Origin: M3007 sp044350415
Lineage (GTDB): Bacteria; Bacteroidota; Bacteroidia; Chitinophagales; Saprospiraceae
Direction of reading: 5' to 3'
Assembly: GCA_044350415.1 (NCBI GenBank)
Contig: JBILHQ010000133.1
Coordinates: 1-17,748, forward strand
Length of the DNA stretch: 17,748 nucleotides
A program made the position numbers and the translations under genes. The notes beneath the pieces were generated by a model. It made no database searches and was not told the origin of the DNA. It worked only from the letters and a program-made list of their open reading frames with translations. Shown here piece by piece: positions 1 to 8,500 of the stretch (position 1 is the stretch's first letter; each line of letters starts with the position of its first letter).

Positions 1-278
1 ACGATCACAAAGCGGGGATCGTGTTTTGTGGCTTTGGGGTCTGTTTTTATGGCGTCAAATATGGCCTGTACATCCTCGTTTTCTGCTGTTTTGAAAAGTA
101 GTTTTTTTTTCCAGGCGACCTCTCCGGCGACATTGGAGAGGTTTAAACCGCCTTGTTGCAGGCGGGTAACGGACGACCGGGGTTGGCCGTAAGCCAGCAG
201 GAGATCGTAGATGAAAGTGTCATTGCTGAAGCTGGTCAGGAGTTGTTGAATATTATTTTCTATTTGGGCTATATTCAT
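1..278 (-). CDS. Type IIG/Eco57I-like restriction-modification enzyme, N-terminal part (runs off left edge)
   Basis: Reading the minus strand from the ATG at 278 gives 92 codons with no stop to the window edge, so only the N-terminus is present. It begins MNIAQIENNIQQLL and continues with FIYDLLLAYG, a TRLQQGGLNLS segment, VAWKKKLLFK and finally DPRFVIV. From memory, this order (helical start, 'LLAYG', 'RLQ.G..NLS', 'WKKKL.F', 'RF.IV') is typical of the N-terminus of large Bacteroidota class I SAM-dependent DNA methyltransferases annotated as type IIG/Eco57I-like enzymes, where cleavage and adenine methylation sit on one chain. The catalytic motifs lie outside the window, so the activity is not shown here. 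It is transcribed divergently from the methylase-helicase operon and shares its 190-bp upstream region, which fits a defence island. Alternative: another large methyltransferase without a nuclease, or a degenerate copy. Confidence 0.6.
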   Translation of the reverse strand, partial: MNIAQIENNIQQLLTSFSNDTFIYDLLLAYGQPRSSVTRLQQGGLNLSNVAGEVAWKKKLLFKTAENEDVQAIFDAIKTDPKATKHDPRFVI

Positions 279-310
279 TATTCAAGTTCTTTGATAATTA
301 AAGAATTGTG

Positions 311-318
311 CAAATGTA
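311..318 (-). promoter_or_regulatory. Bacteroidota -7 element for the minus-strand RM gene
   Basis: The minus strand reads TACATTTG here, a full match to the Bacteroidota -7 consensus TAnnTTTG. It lies 32 bp upstream of the ATG at 278, leaving a leader of about 25 nt. No good TTTG -33 box is present at 19-21 bp, so the promoter is either weak or activator-dependent, or the match is chance in AT-rich sequence. Confidence 0.4.
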
Positions 319-375
319 AACCGTAAGATTACATTTTAAAAATAATTATCAGTGGACAAATTTGAACCCCAAAAT

Positions 376-413
376 AATTCCGCCGCATTCCCTTGCAATT
401 TCGCCGCATTTCC
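376..413 (+). repeat. Direct repeat pair (operator-like) in the operon promoter
   Basis: Two 17-bp copies of AATTYCGCCGCATTYCC start at 376 and 397, exactly 21 bp apart. They match at 15 of 17 positions, and both differences are C/T. The -33 box of the operon promoter lies between the copies, and the second copy fills the spacer just before the -7 element. A spacing of two helical turns would place two bound proteins on the same face of the DNA, which suits a repressor or autoregulator site. The binding protein is not identified; candidates are the small operon proteins or the DdrB/ParB-like protein. Confidence 0.6.
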
Positions 414-423
414 CACACCTTTG
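393..423 (+). promoter_or_regulatory. Promoter of the methylase-helicase operon
   Basis: TTG at 393-395 and CACCTTTG at 416-423 are separated by 20 bp. This fits the Bacteroidota arrangement TTTG-N19-21-TAnnTTTG with one mismatch in the -7 box (C for T). The predicted transcript would start near 430, giving a leader of about 40 nt before the ATG at 469. The direct repeat copies flank the -33 box and overlap the spacer, so regulation by a bound protein is likely. Confidence 0.55.
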
Positions 424-468
424 TAGTGCCACAAATAATACAAACCGATTTAACGCAAACAAGTAATT

Positions 469-645
469 ATGGAAAAGAAAAAGAAGTCAATTAAAATCCA
501 GTTTGGATCATTGGTCCGCGCCATAAAGATCAACAAAAGTGGGGTCGTCGTCGGTAAGGTTGGCCGGATGTGGTTAGTGACATTCCCGAATGGCGAGTCA
601 AAACTTTTTTCATCCAACGAGTTGGAAAACAACACCCCTCAATAA
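469..645 (+). CDS. Small SH3/KOW-like protein, first gene of the operon
   Basis: This 58-residue ORF starts with MEKKKKS at ATG 469, just downstream of the predicted promoter, and stops at TAA 643-645, 4 bp before the methylase ATG. The lysine-rich start is followed by a pattern typical of a small beta-barrel of the SH3/KOW type: 'QFGSLVRA', 'GVVVGKVG', 'WLVTFPNGES' and 'LFSSNELE', with alternating hydrophobic strands and glycine turns. Such barrels often bind nucleic acid or peptides. Similar-looking barrels occur in the last two operon genes. I do not recognise a named family. Position and spacing argue that it is real: it explains why the methylase start is at 650 rather than at the overlapping upstream ATG at 590. 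It could be a regulator acting on the promoter repeats or an accessory subunit of the complex. Confidence 0.7.
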   Translation: MEKKKKSIKIQFGSLVRAIKINKSGVVVGKVGRMWLVTFPNGESKLFSSNELENNTPQ

Positions 646-649
646 TAAA

Positions 650-1375
650 ATGAATCTACGCGAAGCATACGACCTCAATAAGGCAATTGAGGCATTTGTG
701 ATGGCCAAAACCACCCCATACACCCCCGACGACCTCGCCTACATCAACCAATACACCGGCTTTGGCGGCATGTGGAAATTCGACGACAACCTCAAAGGTA
801 ATCGCGGCCTGTACGAATACTACACCGACTGGGCAGTCGTGGAGAAAATGATCGGATTAGCCATAAAATACGGCTACAAGCAGGGTCAGGCAGTACTCGA
901 ACCCTCCTGCGGCATCGGCCGGTTTTTGCATTATTTCAGTCCGCAAACACCGGTCATTGCTTATGAACCCGATGAAGTGAGCGCCTCCATCGCCAAAGCA
1001 AACTTCCCGGGATACGACATCAAAAAGCAAACCTTCAATGAACTATTCACAGACCGATCCGGAAAATTGAAACCAATAAAAGCCGAATATCACTTGGTGA
1101 TCGGCAATCCACCTTACGGTGCATTCACTGGCCGACTCACCGCGCAGGAAAAGGGCCGCACCGGCGCCAAGACCTACCCGGAATATTTCATCCGCAGGTC
1201 AGCCGATATCCTGCTGTCGGGCGGATTGATCGTATTTATTATCCCATCCACCTGGCTCGACAGCAATCAGGACGTTCCCAACCTCGAATTGCTGGAAGCC
1301 TACCGGATGCCGGTGAGCACCTTCAGCGGACAAACGGACGTCGCTACGGATATCGTTATTTATCGCAAAAACTAA
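650..1375 (+). CDS. N6-adenine DNA methyltransferase, DarB-N-like, compact
   Basis: This 241-aa protein is a class I SAM-dependent methyltransferase. An N-terminal helix leads into YTGFGG (Y35-G40), a signature of methylases fused or linked to SNF2-type helicases in phage and conjugative elements (P1 DarB and relatives). Motif I is E84-PSCGIGRF (SAM binding), and motif IV is N153-PPYG, the catalytic NPPY of adenine-N6 methylases. The chain ends at VIYRKN soon after the core fold, with no room for a target recognition domain or nuclease, so specificity must come from a partner or be relaxed. ATG 650 is chosen because it follows the preceding stop by 4 bp; the in-frame ATG at 590 would overlap the small upstream gene and adds residues unlike the family. 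The next gene begins 3 bp after the stop, so translational coupling is likely. It probably modifies DNA handled by the helicase encoded two genes downstream. Confidence 0.85.
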   Translation: MNLREAYDLNKAIEAFVMAKTTPYTPDDLAYINQYTGFGGMWKFDDNLKGNRGLYEYYTDWAVVEKMIGLAIKYGYKQGQAVLEPSCGIGRFLHYFSPQTPVIAYEPDEVSASIAKANFPGYDIKKQTFNELFTDRSGKLKPIKAEYHLVIGNPPYGAFTGRLTAQEKGRTGAKTYPEYFIRRSADILLSGGLIVFIIPSTWLDSNQDVPNLELLEAYRMPVSTFSGQTDVATDIVIYRKN

Positions 1376-1378
1376 ACT

Positions 1379-1591
1379 ATGGCAAACGAAACCACCATTT
1401 TACGAAACCTGATCCGCACGGAAGCAGACCGCCTCTTGTGCGAAACCCATCCCCGCGTATGCGCCCTGCGGGATGAGAATTACCTTTCACTCGAAGGGCA
1501 AATCCTGGGCATCCTTCATTCATCAAAAGAAGTCCTTTCGGTGCAGACTGCCCTGGCGCAGTTGGAGCAGGAACTGGGCGAAACTGCATAA
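1379..1591 (+). CDS. 70-aa helical protein between methylase and helicase
   Basis: This small protein sits 3 bp after the methylase stop and 2 bp before the helicase start, which strongly supports it as a real, translationally coupled gene. It is predominantly helical: an N-terminal segment MANETTILRNLI and a C-terminal amphipathic stretch from 'LSLEGQILGIL' to 'ALAQLEQELGE' that could form a short coiled coil. There are two cysteines (C21 and C28, in LLCETHPRVCA), but no zinc-binding pattern. I do not recognise a family. In P1 DarB the methylase and helicase are one chain; here a small helical protein is encoded exactly at the split, so a linker or tether role between the two enzymes is a reasonable guess. 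Another possibility is a regulator of the methylase. Confidence 0.7.
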   Translation: MANETTILRNLIRTEADRLLCETHPRVCALRDENYLSLEGQILGILHSSKEVLSVQTALAQLEQELGETA

Positions 1592-1593
1592 AT

Positions 1594-4500
1594 ATGGGAC
1601 TTGCAACAGCCACTTATTTCGAACAGCACCCCGACCACATCCTGGGGCAACTCATCACGCACAACCCGAACACCGATCGACTCCTGACCGATGCTTACGG
1701 CAAACCACGTCCGGAAGTACGCGGTACTTTGCAGGATGCGCTATCCCGCATTGACGCTCCTATGGTGCAACGGTACGTTCATTTTGTTGAAAACAGTACC
1801 ACTGATAATATAAATGCTAATAAACGGGTTTCAGCGGTCATTGCACTCACGCGGCAGGAACATTCGGATAAACCTTCGACGGACTATGTCTGCGGTGAGG
1901 ATATCGTTTGTCTGTCCGACAGCATCGCTACCTATAATAAAGGTGTGGAGTACCGCCGTCCGGACGGGACCATGGGTCAGTACGATATTTCGGAGGAAGA
2001 AATTACCGCTTTTGTCACTTACCAGGTCAGTAAAGGTATTTGGAATGTCGCTGTCATCGGACAAAATGCCTGGGGGAAGTACATCAACAACAGCCTGCCG
2101 CTGCGGGAGTATTTCGACCGCGATATTTTGGCTTTTGATGGGACGCAGTGGATACCGTCGTCTCTTTTTTATGCTGGAAATATCTACGATAAAATCCAGT
2201 CGATCCAGCAAAACCGGTCGGCTATTGTGGAGCAGGTTGGTGAAAACGGCTTTGATAAAATTCTGAAAGGGCTGAGTGATGTCCGCCCCAAACCTTTGCG
2301 CTTCAGCACGGATCCGCGTGAAGCATTGATCGTCAGTCCTTTCGACCGGCTATGGGATGAGGTGAGTTTTACGGAGGATTCCGACGGGCAACCCTACGAA
2401 AATCCCGTGTTGGTCAACCATGCTTTTAAACAATGGGTCAATCAGGTTCCCGGCAATCAATTCACTGCGGACGGCGGCAAAATCACTTCCAATGAACTGG
2501 ATGTCAAACAATTATGGTTGGACGCCAGGAGTTTTCCAAGAAACAGCACGCTCACCGACGAACAAAAAGCCACTAAAAAACGCAACGCCACTATCGTCGG
2601 ACAAATTCTGTTCGAACGGTTTTGTATCGAAGGGATCAGCCGCGATATGCAGGTCAAAATTGAATACCTGTTCAACAGCACCCGCAACCACCACGCCCCG
2701 GTACAATACCACCGCATTCCCGTGGGTTTTGAGGCGAGTAAAAAATTCAAAGGTGGCGAACTGAAGATCCGCGCAGCACAGCGGGAAGGTGTTGCTTTTT
2801 TGTCGTATCGCGGCACCGGTATTGTGGCTTATGACGTGGGTGTGGGAAAAACGGCTACAGCCATTCTGTCCATCGAAGATGGTTTTTCCAAAGGCTTCTG
2901 GAAGCGGCCTTTGATCGTCACGCCCAACGGCGTGTACTGGAAATGGGTGGGTGAAATCAATGGCATCAAAGCCGAAAAAGACATCATTCGGGAAGGCAAA
3001 AAAGTGGCGAAAAAAGGCGACCTGATCGCTGAAGGTATTCTGCCGCACCGAAAAGTAAACGCCCTCTTCAACCTGGGCGCCGGTGTTTCGGTCCTGACAG
3101 TTTCCAAAGGGAAGGCCAAAATGGTGGAAGAAGGCAGTATCACGATGTTGACTTACGAAGGACTGGAAAAGATCGGTTTTGATGAAAACAGCGAACGCAG
3201 CTTAGTGGAAAAAGTCCTGTCTGCTTTATCCCAAGGCGAAAGCGGCCGGGGCGCAGCGCTCAAAGAAAAAGCCGCTGAAGGTTGGTTGGACAAAGCACTT
3301 TCCGGAACAGAATACAGTATTGAGGATTTTGGTTTTGATGCGATTATCGTGGATGAATGCCACAATTTCCGGGTGCTGTTCACGGAAGTAAAAGGCGATA
3401 TCGACGGCGACGGCGAACGGGAAGTCAAACGGTTCCAGTCCGGCGGCTCCGGCCAACCATCGACCCGGTCCGTCAAACTTTTCCTTCTCAATCTTTACGT
3501 TCAAAGCAAACACAGCGGCCGCAATACCATCGGCCTTTCGGCCACACCATTCACCAACCGCGCCACGGAGATTTATTCCATGATGGCGCATTTCGATTAC
3601 GACGGACTGGCGGAATTCGGCGTACATAACCTCGCGCAGTTTTGCAAGGTATTCATCGACGAAACGAGCGAAACGGTTTGGACGGCCAGTGGGAAATTCG
3701 ATATCCGTTATGTGATTCGCGGGTACAATAACGTCCCGGTTTTACAAACGATTTTGTTCCGGTCGATCAATTACAAAACCGGTGAAGAGGCCAATATCCA
3801 GCGGCCACAAAAGATCATTTTACCGCTGTTCAATGACGACAAAGGATTGCCGCTGCCTGCGGAGTATGTCATTTCGACCAGGTTACCGGAAAACAAGGAG
3901 CAAAGCCGGTGGCTGAAAGATGCGTATCTGTTCGCCTCCCCGAATTTCAAAGATTCTGCCATTTACCAAACCGGTCTTTATCCACCCAACGACAAAACAA
4001 AAAAGCCGGACGGGCAGGTTTTGGTGGCCCTGAATGTGGCGCGTATCGCCACGATCAGTCCGCTGGCCATCACGCTGCGCGGCAAAGCGCAATACGAGCC
4101 GTCGAAGATTTCCTTTCGGCAGGTGATTGAAAGCAGTCCGAAGTTGGACTACACGATGAAATGTATAGAATCAGTGCGCAACTGGCATTTGCAGCACAAT
4201 ACGCCCGTTTCCGGACAAATCATCTACTGTAATGCCGCCACCGGTTTTTTCCAGTTTTTGAAGGAATATTTGGTCAAAGAGGTCGGTTTTGCGGATAATG
4301 AAGTGGAATTACTCACCGGCGAAACCGCGCAGGCGAAACGGGAAAAAATCAAAGAAGGTTTCCAGGACAACAGTATCAAAATCATCATTGGTTCCTCGGC
4401 AATCCGGGAAGGTATGGACCTGCAAAACCATTGCAGCGTGATTTACGACCTGTACTTGGACTGGAATCCGACGGATTTGCACCAGTTGTTCGGTCGGGGC

Positions 4501-5532
4501 TGGCGTTTTGGGAATAAATTCAGCCATGTGCGGATCGTGGCGCCATTGGTGGAAAATTCGGCAGACATCTTCACCTGGCAAAAACTGTCGGAGAAAATGA
4601 GCCGCCTGAATTCGATCTGGTCCCGCGCGGGGGTAACCAAGATGTTTGAGGAAGGCGAACTGAACGCTGAGGAACTCAAAAAAGGGCTCATTACTGATCC
4701 GCGAGAACTGGCCAAATTCGAGATCGGTGAAGAGCGAACGATTGCCGAAAGTCAAAAAGTCGTTTTGGAGGCAGAGGATATTGAAGTCTCGGAAGCCATC
4801 CGATTCCGGGACCGCCTGCAACAGATCGAAGAAACCCTTTTAGAAACGTTACGGGAGATCGACGCCAAGGCATATCCGGACTGGTGGGACAACCAATATG
4901 CCGACCGGGTGAAGAAGTTCAAAGAAATCATGGCGATGCAGGCCACCGCTTCCGACATGCCATCGGTGTATCGGAAGATCAGGGCATTTTCGCGTTTTGT
5001 GTCGGCCACCAGTTCGGCTTACATCTTGGGCTGGGTGGATACGCGTCCGATCGACGAACACCTGAAAGCCAAAAAGACGCTGAAAAGAGTGGAGGAAACA
5101 ATACTATCGGCGTACAAACTGCCTATTTCTCAATTGGGCGAAGCCAAAACCAAAATCGCTGAACGCCTTGAAGAAATAGAGGCGACCATCGAAAGGATTA
5201 ACTCGGCCGAATACTTCGAACAAGTGCTCGCAATCGCCACTGCCCAAAAAGCGGAAGAGGCCGCCAATCGGCGTAGTGTGGATGACCGAGTCAAAGAGTT
5301 CGCCCGACTAAACTACCTGCTCGACTGCAAATTCCAGGTCGACATGTGTGATATCTACGGACGGCATGGCGCTACTAAAGTGCAGGAACCGACACCTGCA
5401 CCTGTTCAAAAACCCACTTCCCCGCTTCAGGATGCCATCGAAGCCCTCCAAACTGCACTCGAATTTTCTGATCACCAACCACCGCTCCGGGAGGCCATCG
5501 AGGCTTTGGAAGTGGCTTTAGAATTTGCATAA
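1594..5532 (+). CDS. SF2/SNF2-type DNA helicase, DarB-helicase-like
   Basis: This 1312-aa protein is a two-lobed superfamily 2 ATPase. Walker A is G416-VGKT within YDVGVGKTATA; motif II is D587-ECH; motif III is S649-ATPF; the C-terminal lobe carries a TGETAQAKR segment, 'GSSAIREGMDLQ', and motif VI Q964-LFGRGWR with its arginine fingers. The first 400 residues contain no motif I recognise. After motif VI there is a long charged helical region (about 1020-1250), and the chain ends with two copies of a 14-residue helix (1278-1291 and 1298-1311). This layout fits the large helicases linked to methylases in phage P1 DarB and in conjugative elements, where DNA translocation accompanies methylation. 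An acidic DIDGDGERE loop (from D602) follows motif II. The start ATG lies 2 bp after the previous stop. DISARM and BREX helicases share the motifs, but their partner genes are absent. Confidence 0.88.
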   Translation: MGLATATYFEQHPDHILGQLITHNPNTDRLLTDAYGKPRPEVRGTLQDALSRIDAPMVQRYVHFVENSTTDNINANKRVSAVIALTRQEHSDKPSTDYVCGEDIVCLSDSIATYNKGVEYRRPDGTMGQYDISEEEITAFVTYQVSKGIWNVAVIGQNAWGKYINNSLPLREYFDRDILAFDGTQWIPSSLFYAGNIYDKIQSIQQNRSAIVEQVGENGFDKILKGLSDVRPKPLRFSTDPREALIVSPFDRLWDEVSFTEDSDGQPYENPVLVNHAFKQWVNQVPGNQFTADGGKITSNELDVKQLWLDARSFPRNSTLTDEQKATKKRNATIVGQILFERFCIEGISRDMQVKIEYLFNSTRNHHAPVQYHRIPVGFEASKKFKGGELKIRAAQREGVAFLSYRGTGIVAYDVGVGKTATAILSIEDGFSKGFWKRPLIVTPNGVYWKWVGEINGIKAEKDIIREGKKVAKKGDLIAEGILPHRKVNALFNLGAGVSVLTVSKGKAKMVEEGSITMLTYEGLEKIGFDENSERSLVEKVLSALSQGESGRGAALKEKAAEGWLDKALSGTEYSIEDFGFDAIIVDECHNFRVLFTEVKGDIDGDGEREVKRFQSGGSGQPSTRSVKLFLLNLYVQSKHSGRNTIGLSATPFTNRATEIYSMMAHFDYDGLAEFGVHNLAQFCKVFIDETSETVWTASGKFDIRYVIRGYNNVPVLQTILFRSINYKTGEEANIQRPQKIILPLFNDDKGLPLPAEYVISTRLPENKEQSRWLKDAYLFASPNFKDSAIYQTGLYPPNDKTKKPDGQVLVALNVARIATISPLAITLRGKAQYEPSKISFRQVIESSPKLDYTMKCIESVRNWHLQHNTPVSGQIIYCNAATGFFQFLKEYLVKEVGFADNEVELLTGETAQAKREKIKEGFQDNSIKIIIGSSAIREGMDLQNHCSVIYDLYLDWNPTDLHQLFGRGWRFGNKFSHVRIVAPLVENSADIFTWQKLSEKMSRLNSIWSRAGVTKMFEEGELNAEELKKGLITDPRELAKFEIGEERTIAESQKVVLEAEDIEVSEAIRFRDRLQQIEETLLETLREIDAKAYPDWWDNQYADRVKKFKEIMAMQATASDMPSVYRKIRAFSRFVSATSSAYILGWVDTRPIDEHLKAKKTLKRVEETILSAYKLPISQLGEAKTKIAERLEEIEATIERINSAEYFEQVLAIATAQKAEEAANRRSVDDRVKEFARLNYLLDCKFQVDMCDIYGRHGATKVQEPTPAPVQKPTSPLQDAIEALQTALEFSDHQPPLREAIEALEVALEFA

Positions 5533-5536
5533 TACC

Positions 5537-8500
5537 ATGACCCAACAGGAATTACAGGCTAAAATTGATAAAATGCGCAAGGGGTTGGAGAACCCGAATA
5601 TACAGGGCGCCGTCCGCGAACAATTGCAAAATGCTATTAAAACAGCGGAAGGGCAATTGGCTGCGTTGGACGTTCCAACTGATAAAAAAGAAAACGAGCC
5701 ACAAATCATCATTGCCCGTTCAGGTACACGCATTCCAGCCAAACAGGAAACACCAGAAAAACGGGTATCCTTTTCCGATTACCCGCTTGCTGCGAAATTC
5801 ATGCCCAAACACCAAAAGAACCTGGTGCAACGCTATGAAGATGATGACAAAAAAAGTGTGTTGGAAGGGATTGAAAAGAACCTGCGGCAACTCGGCGAAT
5901 ACGGTTCACAGGATGGCAAAGGCCGGGAGGCTGTGGTGTATGCTCATTATTTTTGGGGCAACAGCGATTGGTTTATTACGGAAACGGACTTTGATGAGAA
6001 TTACGAAAACCTGTTCGGATTCAATATTCTCAACGGTGACGCTGAAATGGCGGAGTTAGGAGCAACCGCACTTTCCGATCTGGTCAATAACGGTCGGATC
6101 GAACTCGACTTTTACTGGACACCAGTGACGCTCCGGGAGGCTTTGCACAAGGTCGATCCTGATTATTTTGAATTGGAAAAGCCTGAAAACAAAGAAAAGG
6201 TGGACGATAAATTTGATATCTCCTCCATTCCGCATACCGAAGAGGGTTATCAGAAAATCAAAGATCATATTAGTCAAAACCGGGACTCCATCCCTGCACG
6301 AGATTTGATTTATTTTGGTGAAGTGGCCGATAATATTCGAGAGCATTTGGATAAAATAGTAAAGGAAGAGCCGGTCCAAATGGCAGCGCCAATCATCGAG
6401 GAACCCCAACCATCCATCTGCAACGTCACACGGAATTTGAAGCAAAACGGCATCGAAATCAAGTTCCCCAAACAGCCATCGGACGAAATTACGACCCGCA
6501 TCAAAGCCAAGGGTTTTCGCTGGTCCAAATTCCAAAAAATCTGGTACGTCAAGTATTCGGAATCCCTTCACCAGTTTGCCATCGACCTCTGCGGCGATAC
6601 GGAACATTCCGACAATCCGGCCACCATGCCGCTCCACGCCCCGGGCGATGTGAATGTGCGGTTAATCACGCTGGCAGTCCTCACCTCACGCGGAAAAGTG
6701 CCGCAAGGCATCCTGCGCGATGAAATCAAATCCGGGAAAATGGAAGTGGCCAGGTACAAACGTTTTGACGGTATGACCGATTCGACGGACTACATCAACG
6801 ACAACGAACTCCAATGGTCCACCGCATCGTTGAACCATGATTCTTACGACATGAAACGCCTGAAAAACAGCCAGGCCAACAGTCACTGGACGGACAGTAT
6901 TTACCTCAATGACGATGGTACTATTTCATACGGCGATTACAAATTTCGTTATAAAACCACCGTAAAAGGCCACGATTATCAACCCAAAGCCGAACGTACT
7001 AAGATTCAGGACACCAAAAAATTAGAGGCCGATATCCAAAAGCAATCCGCCGCCAAAGTAGTCGATCTGGATCCGGATAAATACCATGTGCCCTTCAACC
7101 GCCCTGTTCAAAAAGGCGATTTTCAAATCACGGACGCTGAAATGCTGGACCCTAAAGATTATCTCGACAAAGGTGAAATGGACGGGATTACCGAAATCGA
7201 CGGTTACCGGTTAGTGGGCAGAATGGAGGCCAAAAACATAGTTATTTCTAAAATGATCGCCGTTTTTGGCGGTGCATCCACTGAAATAAAAGAAAACAGG
7301 TGGGTATTCAAAGCCGAATCAGGCACCGCAACGCCTGGCTATTTAAGCCTGTGGAGCCGTTACCGCGTTTTAAACCCAGGTGAAAAATCAGATTTTCCCC
7401 AGTGGCGGGTACAAAGTTTTCCAACAGCCGTCTGGGAGTCACTGAAATACGCAGCCCGCGAGGCCGTATCCGAACGCCTCAAAATGAACGAACCCAAGAA
7501 GACCGATCGGGGCAAAAAAATCCATGAAGGCAAAATGACCGAAGCGCTCAAACGGGTGAACCTCATCAAACGCGCATGGGTGGATTATGAGGCGACCCAA
7601 CCGGGTTTGTTGATCCGCGTCACCGGCCAAACCCAGGATGAATACGATATGATGATCGCTTTGTGGCGCAAGGATTTGGGACTTCGGGAAATGGAAAAAC
7701 CAATGGTAATTCGGGCTTCAGGCGCAGATCAGGATGAAAAACATACCGCCCAACTGCGACATGAAACGCTTGCGCCTTTAACAACCAAAATAGTGGAGAC
7801 AGAAGCAGCAATAGCGACAGTGACCGAAGAACTACAACAATTAAGCGAGCCAATAAATCCGGCATCCATCAGAATCCTGGGTAAAAAACGTTCAATCACC
7901 CTTCCCAACGGTGAAAAACACGATGCACAATACGCCATTGTGGAATTGGACAGTATTCTGGCCAGCCATAACGAAGAAACCTTTGCCGATACCGCAGGTT
8001 ACCCGCTTAACACCTTGGGTGGCAACCTGAACGACCGCAACTACGCGACAGACAAGGGCGCCCAGCAATTGGTGGAAGAATACGCACGGAGCCTGAACCC
8101 TGATTTGCTGATATCGCTCACCAGTACACCGGACGGAACGCCCATTATCACGCCGGACGGCATAGTGGTAAGCGGCAACAACCGCACCATGTCGCTGAAA
8201 TTGGCCCGAAAGAAGTATACCTCCAAATGGAAGGAATACCAATCCGCCTTGCAAAACGACGCCGATGTATTTGGTTTTGACAAAGCAGACTGGGATAAAC
8301 TGGCAGAAATGACCGCCCCGGTACTGGTCCGCATCGACTCCGATTTCGGCGAACTGACCACCACCAATATGGCCAAATACAACGCCTCGGCCATGAAAGC
8401 CAAAAGTCCGGTGGATAAAGCGGTGGAACTGGCCACGACTCTGCGCGAACAGATTTTGTGCGAGACGAATATCCCAAAAATCATCGGCGATTTTGATACC

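Noticed and set aside
590..649. Upstream in-frame ATG for the methylase (20 extra residues)
   Set aside because: It would overlap the 58-aa gene out of frame; ATG 650 follows that stop by 4 bp, as for the other genes in the operon, and begins where the family similarity begins.
1473..1754. Plus-strand ORF overlapping the 70-aa gene and helicase start
   Set aside because: It bridges two well-spaced coupled genes in another frame and its product has no family-like pattern.
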